Virus record (IMG/VR): IMGVR_UViG_3300027972_000052
Coordinates: 1-23,484 of that record
Length of the DNA stretch: 23,484 bases
Source: a virus
Reading direction: 5' to 3' (one strand)
The notes under the pieces were generated by a model, which worked only from the letters and a program-made list of their open reading frames with translations, had not been told where the DNA came from and did no database searches. Below, one piece after another: positions 16,215 through 22,731 of the stretch. The number at the start of each line of letters is the position of its first letter. Position 1 is the first letter of the stretch. The position numbers were made by a program, and so were the translations under genes.

Positions 16215-17257
16215 TTCCACTCCTTTTTGTGCCTGTTAACAATGTCAAAGAACTCTTTCTCGGAATACCCCATGGTGTCGCAGAAGTCTTTCAGCGCCCA
16301 CGGATCAAGAACGCTGTCGTTCTTCGCTATCAAATCCTGGCCCTGAGCATAGGTAAGAGTCCCGTCCCGTACCCTTCGCGTGGCGATATCCGTGACCCTC
16401 TGCCACCCGAACTTGGGGTACTTGAGCCACAGGTGGACCATGTAGGCCACGGAGTCGATCTGCTCGTAGTTCTCGATGGTACCCTTTCGGTCCCACTCCC
16501 CCGTCAAGTCCCTGAACCCCATCTCTTTTGCAAGAGCAAGGTTCGTTACCGAACTCCACTGGAAGAAGTGGCTCATGTACATCACGAGAGGGTCGTTCTC
16601 CCCAAGCATCCACATGGGAAGGATGGAATCTACCTCCTTGGAAGTCACCTTGTAGCGGTCCCACATGGGCCTCTCGTCGTTGCACTGGTTAATCATCTTC
16701 CTGATGGTCGCGTTGGCGCTGAAAATATCATCCTCGGAAGTCCCGTACTCGTAGGCCGAGTTCTCCCCGAAGACAACAAGGGGGATACCCATCTGCTGTG
16801 CAATTCTAACCGGAATCGTGTAGATGGCGTATTCTACAAACTTCAGGGCTTCTCCCGTGGCCTCGAAAGCCGCTCGCGTGGCCCGCTTAAACAGGTTGTG
16901 CGAGATAGTGTACTGCCAGTGATTCAGGTTGTATTTGGTGATAAGGTTACGCAGATTGTAACTTCCCGCCTGAGTATGGGTAAAGGAATCCGTCACGGTA
17001 ACGAGAAGCGGGTTCATTCCGAAAGAGCACATCTGATGTACAAGGAAGTGAGAATCTTTACCGCCAGAGACAGGAATCAAACAGTCGTACTTGTGTTTCC
17101 CCCTGTAAGCGGACAGAATAGCCTCCAAATCCTGCTTCCGCTTGTCCCAGTCGATATCCTTACGCTTCTCGTAATTGATACACGCCCCGCATACACCATC
17201 CCGGAAGATCAGCCCGGGTCTGTTGTTCGGGAACCCGCACCTGCTACACCTTTCCAT
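16211..17257 (-). CDS. N-acetyl sugar amidotransferase, WbpG/PseA type (PP-loop ATPase)
   Basis: This encodes 348 residues. The start is the ATG at 17255-17257 with AGGAGG four bases upstream; an in-frame TTG further up would be preceded by no site. C4-x2-C7 and C23-x2-C26 form a zinc-binding head; SGGKDS at 64-69 is the PP-loop that binds ATP, and TDSFTH, a Glu/Asn-rich GENSAYEYG block and the EWDRKG segment follow. Together these match the N-acetyl sugar amidotransferase family (WbpG of Pseudomonas O-antigen; PseA of Campylobacter flagellin glycans), which converts an acetamido or keto/acid sugar to an amidino form using ammonia from a HisH/HisF-like glutaminase. No such partner is encoded in the window. 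It is the first enzyme of the cassette and starts within the 3' end of a small membrane-protein gene. Confidence 0.88.
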   Translation of the reverse strand: MERCSRCGFPNNRPGLIFRDGVCGACINYEKRKDIDWDKRKQDLEAILSAYRGKHKYDCLIPVSGGKDSHFLVHQMCSFGMNPLLVTVTDSFTHTQAGSYNLRNLITKYNLNHWQYTISHNLFKRATRAAFEATGEALKFVEYAIYTIPVRIAQQMGIPLVVFGENSAYEYGTSEDDIFSANATIRKMINQCNDERPMWDRYKVTSKEVDSILPMWMLGENDPLVMYMSHFFQWSSVTNLALAKEMGFRDLTGEWDRKGTIENYEQIDSVAYMVHLWLKYPKFGWQRVTDIATRRVRDGTLTYAQGQDLIAKNDSVLDPWALKDFCDTMGYSEKEFFDIVNRHKKEWK

Positions 17258-17354
17258 ATTTCCTCCTGATAATTTCGACAATTCTTTTGGTGATATCGGT
17301 TATTGTGTACCCGACGCAAACTCCAATAAGCAAAAGAACAACGGTATGAAGCAT
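17244..17354 (-). CDS. 36-residue predicted single-pass membrane microprotein
   Basis: The ORF is ATG to TAG, 36 residues, beginning 9 bases after the terminase stop. A purine-rich AGGAGGAGGA run lies immediately before the ATG. The protein reads as a short amino end, a hydrophobic helix (LHTVVLLLIGVCVGYTI, about residues 2-18) and a positively charged tail (TKRIVEIIRRKYGKV). It overlaps the amidotransferase start by 14 bases, in a different frame, so the two are probably coupled. The architecture suits a membrane-anchored helper, a small holin or antiholin-like protein, or a tether for the sugar enzymes. None of these is shown. It is too short for a homology call by eye, but its codon reading and site make it credible. 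Confidence 0.6.
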   Translation of the reverse strand: MLHTVVLLLIGVCVGYTITDITKRIVEIIRRKYGKV

Positions 17355-17362
17355 TCCTCCTC

Positions 17363-18916
17363 CTACTTGCTGAAGCGGTCGCCATACCCCATGGCGGTCT
17401 TCTTCTTGCACAAATCCATGATTGTGATGCCTTTCTTCACAAGGCCCAACGGGTCTTTCCAGTACTTGAAACTGAACTGCTCCACGACAGAGAAAATCAT
17501 GGATAGGGCATCTACCAAGTCATCCTTTCCTGCGTAGTTCTTGTTATATAGACCCATCTGGGTCATAAGGTCGGTGAGACGCGAGTTTATCGCTATCCTT
17601 CGGGAGCGCACGAACGACCCCAGAGTCAGGTTTATCCTGTCATACTTGTCCCTCTTTGTAATCTGGATAGGCTCGATAGGGAGGGATATGGGCTTTCTTT
17701 GCGCGGCCTCCCAGTTCGATTTCTTCATGTCGATAATGTAGCGAAGATGTTCCTGCAAGCCGAACTCAATACCGATCTTCCTGGGGTTGTACTTCTCATT
17801 TAGCTGGAGAATGAACTCCGCTGTCTGGTCGCCCGTCTTCTTGAAGTGGAACGCTTCTTCCACGAACACGTATCCTATCTCGTTCACGGCGGCCACGATA
17901 ATCGCAGTCTCGTCGGACCACGTATTCACAGTCGCCGCAGGGTCAACAGCCATGTAGTAGTTGTACTTTCCCTTGGGAAGCTCCTGGTACTGAGGCTGGG
18001 GAGGAGGGAAAAGCTGATCCTCCATGGGTTGCGGATCGCAGTAATACTGACACGACACCTGATAAGGCGTCATGCGCTTACGAAGACGGTCCATGATCTT
18101 CTGGTTGAAGTAGGAGTAGATAAACTTCCCATTTTCTATCACGGGCCGAATATAGATGTTATCGAATATCTTCTCTTTGCGGATGAAGTTGGTAAGGTCT
18201 TCGTAGTGGTACGGAGTGCCGATGTAGATTTCCTGCCCTCCCGGCTCAAGGACGCCCTGAATATACCCGTACCACTCCCTTGTCTTGTTCAACTGCTCCA
18301 TGGTCTGAGAGTTCTTGTCAGTCACAAGATCGTCGTAGATATGAACGTCGAAGTGCTTCCCGATGGGGTTCCCCCCGATACCAAAGACCTCGATCTGGCA
18401 CTCTTGGGGAGGGGAGATGCTTCCTTTCGGGTCGCGCCAGACCGTGAGTTGGCTCGCCCTGTTCACCTGCCAGCCCGTACCCTTCGGACCCGGGTCAACC
18501 AAAACCTCGGAAAACAATTGTATAAGCCGAGGGTTTGTAAGCATCCTTTTTATGCTCGCCAACTCCTGTTCGAGAAGGTCTGCCGTGGAGGAATAAAGGG
18601 CTTGCCGGATAAACGGGTCGCGGAGGATGTTCTGGATGAGCTTGATCTTGACCCACGAAGTCTTCATGTGCCTTCGAGGGACGATGCACATAACATCCTC
18701 GTTGGTAGACAGAACACCGGCAAGCCATCTATGGAAAACGGGGTCCACAAGTGGGCGGCCCCGCTTGTCTTTCGCCTCTTTCATGCCGAGAATATCATAT
18801 CCCAGAAAGAATAGGTCGGTAAGACACTTCCACTTCACCCATAGGGTCGCGGCTTCATTCTCGTCCTTGGTTTGCTCAAGGAACTCCTTGTATTTCTTGG
18901 TTTCTGTCTCTGTCAC
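17363..18916 (-). CDS. terL: Terminase large subunit (DNA packaging ATPase/nuclease)
   Basis: This encodes 517 residues. The start is GTG at 18914-18916, the only in-frame start after a stop at 18929-18931, and overlaps the upstream stop as GTGA; the binding site is weak. The ATPase half has the Walker A-like PRRHMKTSW (80-88), Walker B VHIYDDLV (191-198, with D195-D196) and coupling motif YIGTPYH (231-237). The nuclease half has the metal-binding acids D325 (MAVDPAA), E384 (IGIEFG) and the acidic KDDLVDA motif (464-470, D465/D466/D469). It powers DNA packaging through the portal and cuts concatemers. No small terminase gene is recognised in the window, and it is followed by sugar genes rather than directly by the portal, an uncommon arrangement. 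Confidence 0.95.
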   Translation of the reverse strand: MTETETKKYKEFLEQTKDENEAATLWVKWKCLTDLFFLGYDILGMKEAKDKRGRPLVDPVFHRWLAGVLSTNEDVMCIVPRRHMKTSWVKIKLIQNILRDPFIRQALYSSTADLLEQELASIKRMLTNPRLIQLFSEVLVDPGPKGTGWQVNRASQLTVWRDPKGSISPPQECQIEVFGIGGNPIGKHFDVHIYDDLVTDKNSQTMEQLNKTREWYGYIQGVLEPGGQEIYIGTPYHYEDLTNFIRKEKIFDNIYIRPVIENGKFIYSYFNQKIMDRLRKRMTPYQVSCQYYCDPQPMEDQLFPPPQPQYQELPKGKYNYYMAVDPAATVNTWSDETAIIVAAVNEIGYVFVEEAFHFKKTGDQTAEFILQLNEKYNPRKIGIEFGLQEHLRYIIDMKKSNWEAAQRKPISLPIEPIQITKRDKYDRINLTLGSFVRSRRIAINSRLTDLMTQMGLYNKNYAGKDDLVDALSMIFSVVEQFSFKYWKDPLGLVKKGITIMDLCKKKTAMGYGDRFSK

Positions 18917-19374
18917 CTTCGACGCCTGTTACGAGAGTGGATAACTCCCCCCATATACTTCGGTTTCTTCGCGGCCGCAGTAGTGGTCGTCGTACCCCCC
19001 GATGTATCCAGATTCCCGACAAGGGCCGATATCGCTTCCGTGATCTGTTGAATGTAGTGAAGTAGAAACATCGTCCCGCCCAGAACCGCTGTTCCAACTG
19101 TCATACCCGCGAAGGCCATCAGAGAGAAGATACTCCCCACTGTTGTCGCGGCCCCCGAAATGGTCGAAGTAAGGAAGTGAATAAGGAATGCCATCCCGGT
19201 CACTCCACTCGTCACCGCCACCGCTTCCAAGAGCAGGACATGGAGAAGGAATATGTTCCCAACTGTCGTAGATACGCATGTTATTGATCCTGCAAGCTCC
19301 TGTATTACTACAACCCCGGCGGTCCCTTGGAACCCGTCGCTCTGGAACCCTGTAGGCTGAAAACCCTCGGCCAT
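18913..19374 (-). CDS. Hydrophobic repeat protein with amino-terminal GFQ repeats
   Basis: This encodes 153 residues, starting at a TAATG junction with the 252-residue gene; no clear ribosome binding site is visible. The opening has three five-residue GFQ-x-x units (residues 4-18). Residues about 27-125 form roughly five degenerate 19-25-residue repeats with a [V/I]-S-x-[V/A]-[S/T]-T-x-x-G-x-hydrophobic pattern. The middle is strongly hydrophobic with a Met/Leu/Phe run, so it could be taken for several membrane helices. Because similar repeats occur in the 381-residue protein that lies in the fibre module, a fibrous virion role is the better inference. The carboxyl end is Thr-rich then basic (RNRRRR). 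No family is recognised. Confidence 0.7.
   Translation of the reverse strand: MAEGFQPTGFQSDGFQGTAGVVVIQELAGSITCVSTTVGNIFLLHVLLLEAVAVTSGVTGMAFLIHFLTSTISGAATTVGSIFSLMAFAGMTVGTAVLGGTMFLLHYIQQITEAISALVGNLDTSGGTTTTTAAAKKPKYMGGVIHSRNRRRR
19000..19296 (-). repeat. Degenerate protein repeats in the 153-residue gene
   Basis: About five units of 19-25 residues share a small/hydrophobic plus V-S or S-G-A-x-T-T-x-x-G start followed by a hydrophobic stretch (for example CVSTTVGNIFLLH, SGVTGMAFLIHFL, GAATTVGSIFSLM). Units are highly diverged. They resemble the repeats in the 381-residue protein, where the same S-x-x-x-G-x-hydrophobic phasing appears. Confidence 0.5.
19321..19365 (-). repeat. Three GFQ-x-x pentapeptide repeats
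   Basis: Residues 4-18 of the 153-residue protein read GFQPT, GFQSD, GFQGT. The units are perfectly periodic at five residues, in-frame with the gene. Such Phe-Gln-containing short repeats may be a docking tag. I recall similar motifs in other phage proteins but cannot check. Confidence 0.7.
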
Positions 19375-20132
19375 TAGTAATACTGCTCAAGAATAATAAG
19401 GCCCTGCGCCCCGTCCCCGCCCTTTACGCTACTTGAAGATGCTACATACGATCCCCCCCCACCGCATCCATAACCACCGGCCGTAGCTCCATTCGCCCTG
19501 TATCCCGCGACCCCCTGATATCCATAAGCATGAGCGGCCATACCACCGTATCCCCCATTCCCCACCGTACCCGAAATCCTTATTCCCTTTTCTCCAGACT
19601 GGCCGGTAATCATAAACGTCCCGTTGGAAGCAGATCCCCCAACTCCTCCTGCCGTAGAAGCGAGAGACGTACCTACCGTTATCGGTGCCGCAGTAGCGCC
19701 CCCGGGAAGGGCTGTAAACGTACCAGGTGCCGCCTCTCCAATCCACGTTGTAATCCCGACTGCTCCGGCGGCAGAACCAGAACCACCGGCCCCCCCTGTT
19801 CCGCACTTATACTGATAAGTAGTTGTAATCGAGGATATGCCTATGAAAAACTCGCAATACCCCCCGGCCCCGCCCCCGCCACCGGCGGCCCCGTTTGCGG
19901 CAGAAGCAGAAGCCCCAGCGCCCCCGCTTCCCCCTCCCCACATCCTCACAAATATGGCCCCCACCGAACCGGAAAGAGTAATCGTAGAAGAAACCGCGGT
20001 AGTTAGATAAAGCGTATCTTTGTACGTATACCCCAGAATCGTGTGGCTTGCGTTCCAGTGGGAGGGCATGACCCACGAAGAGGTGGCGTCATCGGCCACC
20101 GGGTTAGTGTACGGATGCTTAACGACAGGCAT
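19374..20132 (-). CDS. Glycine-rich tail adhesin-like protein
   Basis: This encodes 252 residues, with GAGG six bases before the ATG. The opening has NPVADDATSSWVMPSHWNASHTI, a tail-fibre-type amino end that recalls N-x-x-x-D...P-S-x-W-N-x-x-H segments in other phages. From residue about 68 onward the chain is dominated by Gly-Gly-Gly runs separated by short hydrophobic segments (RMWGGGSGGAG, GGGGGAGGYCEF, GNGGYGGMAAH, GGYGCGGGG), as in glycine-rich distal adhesins that use packed polyglycine helices to hold receptor-binding loops. The ending LIILEQYY is a common closing strand. It probably sits at the tip of the tail fibres and contacts the host. The exact partner is inferred. Confidence 0.8.
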   Translation of the reverse strand: MPVVKHPYTNPVADDATSSWVMPSHWNASHTILGYTYKDTLYLTTAVSSTITLSGSVGAIFVRMWGGGSGGAGASASAANGAAGGGGGAGGYCEFFIGISSITTTYQYKCGTGGAGGSGSAAGAVGITTWIGEAAPGTFTALPGGATAAPITVGTSLASTAGGVGGSASNGTFMITGQSGEKGIRISGTVGNGGYGGMAAHAYGYQGVAGYRANGATAGGYGCGGGGSYVASSSSVKGGDGAQGLIILEQYY

Positions 20133-20135
20133 AAG

Positions 20136-20414
20136 CTACCTCGCGCTCATGTAGATTTGCAGTTGCCCGCTGTTCAGACTCGCGGCCCTCGGGTTCTCGC
20201 ACCACAATCTGTCAAATACCCACCCGTCTGTGAAGTTGGCTCCATCGGCCTCCCCGACAAAGATGGTGTTGCTCGCGCTGTTCATCACTCTACACACTTG
20301 CCCTGCGGCAGTGGCCCCGACCCACCTGAGAGAGTTAAGAATGAATACGCCCGTAGCAATATCTCCGGAGGCCGTGAGGGTGTAAACACCAGTTCCCGTT
20401 CCCGTAACAGCCAT
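20136..20414 (-). CDS. Small beta-rich structural protein of the fibre module
   Basis: This encodes 92 residues, with GGAGG five bases before the ATG and a TAATG overlap with the upstream gene. It is predominantly beta-strand with few charges (YTLTASGDIATGVFILNSLRW, IFVGEADGANFTDGWVFDRLW, NSGQLQIYMSA). Proteins of this length with this ladder of Ser/Thr/Gly and Trp are found beside phage fibre genes; from memory they resemble a family of small virion proteins. No catalytic motif is present. It is probably a minor tail or capsid surface protein; confidence in function is low, in the reading frame high. Confidence 0.72.
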   Translation of the reverse strand: MAVTGTGTGVYTLTASGDIATGVFILNSLRWVGATAAGQVCRVMNSASNTIFVGEADGANFTDGWVFDRLWCENPRAASLNSGQLQIYMSAR

Positions 20415-21559
20415 TAGAACCTCCCTCTGTGAATCTTCATGTAGATACGAAGTTTGTTTATAGCGGACCCACCTGTTTTTGTAAGGTTTCCAATTATCGT
20501 AGACACCCCGTCAACAGCGGCCGTGAAAAGGCGGATTCCAAACAACTGTAGACTGCCGAAGGTAGAACTGACAGCATCCACGGCCCCCGCAAGAACTTGG
20601 AGTACGCCTTCTCCAAATGTTTCCAGATTCCCCACGGTAGAGGAAACAGCCGCGAAAGTGTCCGAAAGAAGCCTGTGCATTATGTAGGGAAGAGTATTCG
20701 ATATACTGCTTACTGCGGCCACCGTATTGTTAATGAGGTAATGGAAAATCTGGGGCAACAGAGACGGTAGACTGCTTATCGCATTTACGGCCCCCGCAAG
20801 AGCATGGATGATTTGTTCCGATGTGATAACTATGTTCCCGTAAAGCGTCGTGGCCCCCGAAACAATGTTATCCACAAGATAATGATACAAGTAAGGCAAG
20901 AAGTTTGACAGGCTACTCACTGCCGAGACTGCGTTGTTCACCAAGTAGTGATAGATATAGGGCAGAAGTGTATTAAGGCTCGCGGCCCCGGAAACAACGT
21001 TGTTAACAAGGTAGTGGTAGATGTAGGGGAGGAAAGAATTGGTGGAAGATGCGCCAGAAATACCTCCCGCCAACGCAATCCCCCCAGACGCGGCATACGT
21101 GACATAAGCGATAGATTCCCAAGTTCTGATAGATTCGGCCCCCGCATCAAACGGGTCATCAAGCGTTGTGTCACCGAGATTGAAATATCCGCTGTTACCC
21201 GTCCCCGTTGCCTTTGTGTAATTATAACACCCGTCGTTTACATAAACCACCCAATAAGAAGTACTCGCGGCCAAGGTTTCTACATAATCAGTATTATACC
21301 ACCCCTCTGGACTTAGCGCCGGAACCGTTATTGTTACAATGTCTCCCACCATGGCCCCGGGTTGGTCATTGGCCGAATCGTCTTCATATACCGCACAATA
21401 AATATGTTTATCTGATCCAGCCGTGTTTTTAGTATATACATAAAACTTGGCAGTCACGCCACCGCTTGCGTCTGTTGTATCTTCGCTATACCAAGCATAG
21501 TTTGCGTTAGCGCCTTCGTCTGTCAAGCTGGTTGTTTCGGTAAACCCAAGCTCCGCCAT
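20414..21559 (-). CDS. Repeat-rich tail fibre-like protein with beta-sandwich-like head
   Basis: This encodes 381 residues, starting at a TGATG junction with AGGA upstream. Residues about 1-155 look like a beta-sandwich of the carbohydrate-binding or cell-wall anchor type: KFYVYTKNTAGS, a DDSANDQPGAMVGD turn, and SYWVVYVND. Residues about 167-360 contain nine degenerate 19-25-residue repeats, several of which carry LPYIYHYLVNN. The last 20 residues are basic. The chain is rich in Ser, Thr, Ala and Leu. In the fibre module, after the beta-helix gene, a fibre or adhesin role is likely. Part of the gene is AT-rich (21241-21300 is about 38% GC by my count). Confidence 0.75.
   Translation of the reverse strand: MAELGFTETTSLTDEGANANYAWYSEDTTDASGGVTAKFYVYTKNTAGSDKHIYCAVYEDDSANDQPGAMVGDIVTITVPALSPEGWYNTDYVETLAASTSYWVVYVNDGCYNYTKATGTGNSGYFNLGDTTLDDPFDAGAESIRTWESIAYVTYAASGGIALAGGISGASSTNSFLPYIYHYLVNNVVSGAASLNTLLPYIYHYLVNNAVSAVSSLSNFLPYLYHYLVDNIVSGATTLYGNIVITSEQIIHALAGAVNAISSLPSLLPQIFHYLINNTVAAVSSISNTLPYIMHRLLSDTFAAVSSTVGNLETFGEGVLQVLAGAVDAVSSTFGSLQLFGIRLFTAAVDGVSTIIGNLTKTGGSAINKLRIYMKIHRGRF
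20480..21061 (-). repeat. Nine degenerate 19-25-residue repeats in the fibre-like protein
   Basis: Units begin with V/I-S-x-[A/V]-[S/T]-[S/T] and run about 19-25 residues. Units 1, 2, 3, 5 and 6 carry an LPY/LPQ-x-x-H-x-L-x-x-x block (LPYIYHYLVNN); units 4, 7, 8 and 9 instead have S/T-T-x-x-G-N/S-I/L. The alternating types look like an old expansion with later divergence. The DNA copies are visibly related, for example the repeated AAGTAGTGATAGAT-like stretch on the plus strand. Confidence 0.7.
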
Positions 21560-22731
21560 CAGTATATCCTAATGTAAGAAGTGGCCGCACCCTGCAAGGG
21601 GTGGGGATAGGTATATTCGGTATACGGGTAATAGGCATTGGCTCCAGACCCCGAAAATGTCATATCGGAAGCCCCGGCCCTCGTGGGATATGTCTCGCTT
21701 CCCCCGCTTGAGGCGGGAGCGTGAAGGAAATAATCGCGGTCCTCCTGAATAAAAGTAGAATCAGCTCCATTTTGCAAATGTATCCCGGCCGCGCTACCAT
21801 TCCTGGTATTGCCCCAAAAGAAAGAGTTCATAATCTGATCTTCTGCCGCCCACGCTCCGTCGAGTGGAGAGAAAAATGCCGCCTGCCATCCCTCCTCTTC
21901 ACTTAATACGATCTCGGTAGACGAGGTAACATAGGTAAAGGCATTGTTGTAACAAAGAATAGAGCCGCCCCGGAAATACAGAACCCTGTAAGACTTCTGG
22001 TAGTCAAACGTGTTCTCGTAGACCTCCACGATGGGCTGGCCCCTAAAATCCCCAGTACCATCATAGTAGTTCTGGTTTCCGTGAACATCAAATGGGCAAA
22101 AGTCGTAAGTGTACGCAGAGGCGTCGAAGGTATTGTACCGAATAACCGTTCGCGCCCCTTCCTGGTGGTAGATGCACTCGTTGACCTCAATACACGCCCC
22201 GTCTTGGGTAAAAGTGTTGTCCTCGATAAACGTTGCGTGTTCGGTTGCGGCGGCAATAGTCCTTCCCCACGCGTAATTGTTATCTCCAACAAGCATTATC
22301 GCCCTGTTACAGTTCAGAAACTCGTTGTGATCTATCAGCCCCTCGAACCAACCGTCGATATATATCGAATCGGTCCCATTCGAGTTTCTCCAAAACTTAT
22401 TCCCGTGTATTCTGACGCTATCAAGGCAATATGAATTACCCTTGTCACCAGAAATAAGGACTCCCTTCCCATCTTTGAAGCATATTCCACTAAGATCAAG
22501 GGCTTTGTCCGAGCCGGGGTTGAATCTGAACAACTGCCGAGTCGCACCGTCTGCCGTGATTATGGTAGATGCCGTTCCAGCCCCGACTATGGTAAGCTCT
22601 TTTGTAACGGTTAGAGTCCCTGCCCACGTCTCCGATCCGGCCGGGATAACAAGAGTATCCCCATCGTTGCAAAGACCCATCGCGGTATTAACTGCCGCAA
22701 GCGTAGCATCTGCGGCTACTTGTGTCGCCAT
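21559..22731 (-). CDS. Right-handed beta-helix protein, candidate depolymerase/tailspike
   Basis: This encodes 390 residues, starting immediately after the upstream stop (TAAATG); the ribosome binding site is weak. After an amino end with VNTAMGLCNDGDTLVIPAGSE, the classic pectate-lyase-like opening, there follow ladder-type units: LTIVGAGTASTIITADG, VRIHGNKFWRN, LIDHNEFLNC, FIEDNTFTQDG, VIRYNTFDAS, VEVYENTFDY, ILCYNNAFTY. The I/V-x-x-N-x-F repeats, each starting a helical coil, mark a right-handed parallel beta-helix. The ending YTYPHPL is common in such proteins. Phage members often degrade capsule or lipopolysaccharide as depolymerases, but a structural fibre is possible; no catalytic triad is assignable by eye. 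Confidence 0.83.
   Translation of the reverse strand: MATQVAADATLAAVNTAMGLCNDGDTLVIPAGSETWAGTLTVTKELTIVGAGTASTIITADGATRQLFRFNPGSDKALDLSGICFKDGKGVLISGDKGNSYCLDSVRIHGNKFWRNSNGTDSIYIDGWFEGLIDHNEFLNCNRAIMLVGDNNYAWGRTIAAATEHATFIEDNTFTQDGACIEVNECIYHQEGARTVIRYNTFDASAYTYDFCPFDVHGNQNYYDGTGDFRGQPIVEVYENTFDYQKSYRVLYFRGGSILCYNNAFTYVTSSTEIVLSEEEGWQAAFFSPLDGAWAAEDQIMNSFFWGNTRNGSAAGIHLQNGADSTFIQEDRDYFLHAPASSGGSETYPTRAGASDMTFSGSGANAYYPYTEYTYPHPLQGAATSYIRIY

Noticed and set aside
14951-17257. DNA base-hypermodification pathway (PP-loop plus methylase plus nucleotidyltransferase)
   Set aside because: PP-loop and methylase genes can act in nucleobase modification, but all three have motifs of sugar-pathway families and no QueC, TGT or thymidylate-synthase-like companion is visible.
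16229-17269. Plus-strand open frame of 346 codons opposite the amidotransferase
   Set aside because: The minus strand has clear PP-loop and Cys motifs and the antisense product has no recognisable features.
17258-17281. Upstream TTG start for the amidotransferase
   Set aside because: The ATG at 17257 has AGGAGG at an ideal distance and starts directly at the zinc-binding head; the extension contains the ribosome binding site itself.
17846-18814. Plus-strand open frame of 322 codons opposite terL
   Set aside because: It is antisense to the terminase motifs and is explained by codon bias.
19000-19296. Multi-pass holin in the 153-residue gene
   Set aside because: Hydrophobic runs exist, but they recur with the phase of a repeat shared with the fibre-like protein and the amino end is a polar repeat; a holin reading is weaker though not excluded.
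18929-19390. Alternative minus-strand frame of 153 codons overlapping the GFQ protein
   Set aside because: It overlaps two coupled genes out of frame, starts within the upstream gene and encodes a Gly/Asp/Ser/Tyr-rich chain typical of frame shadows; the other frame has exact GFQ repeats and a TAATG start.
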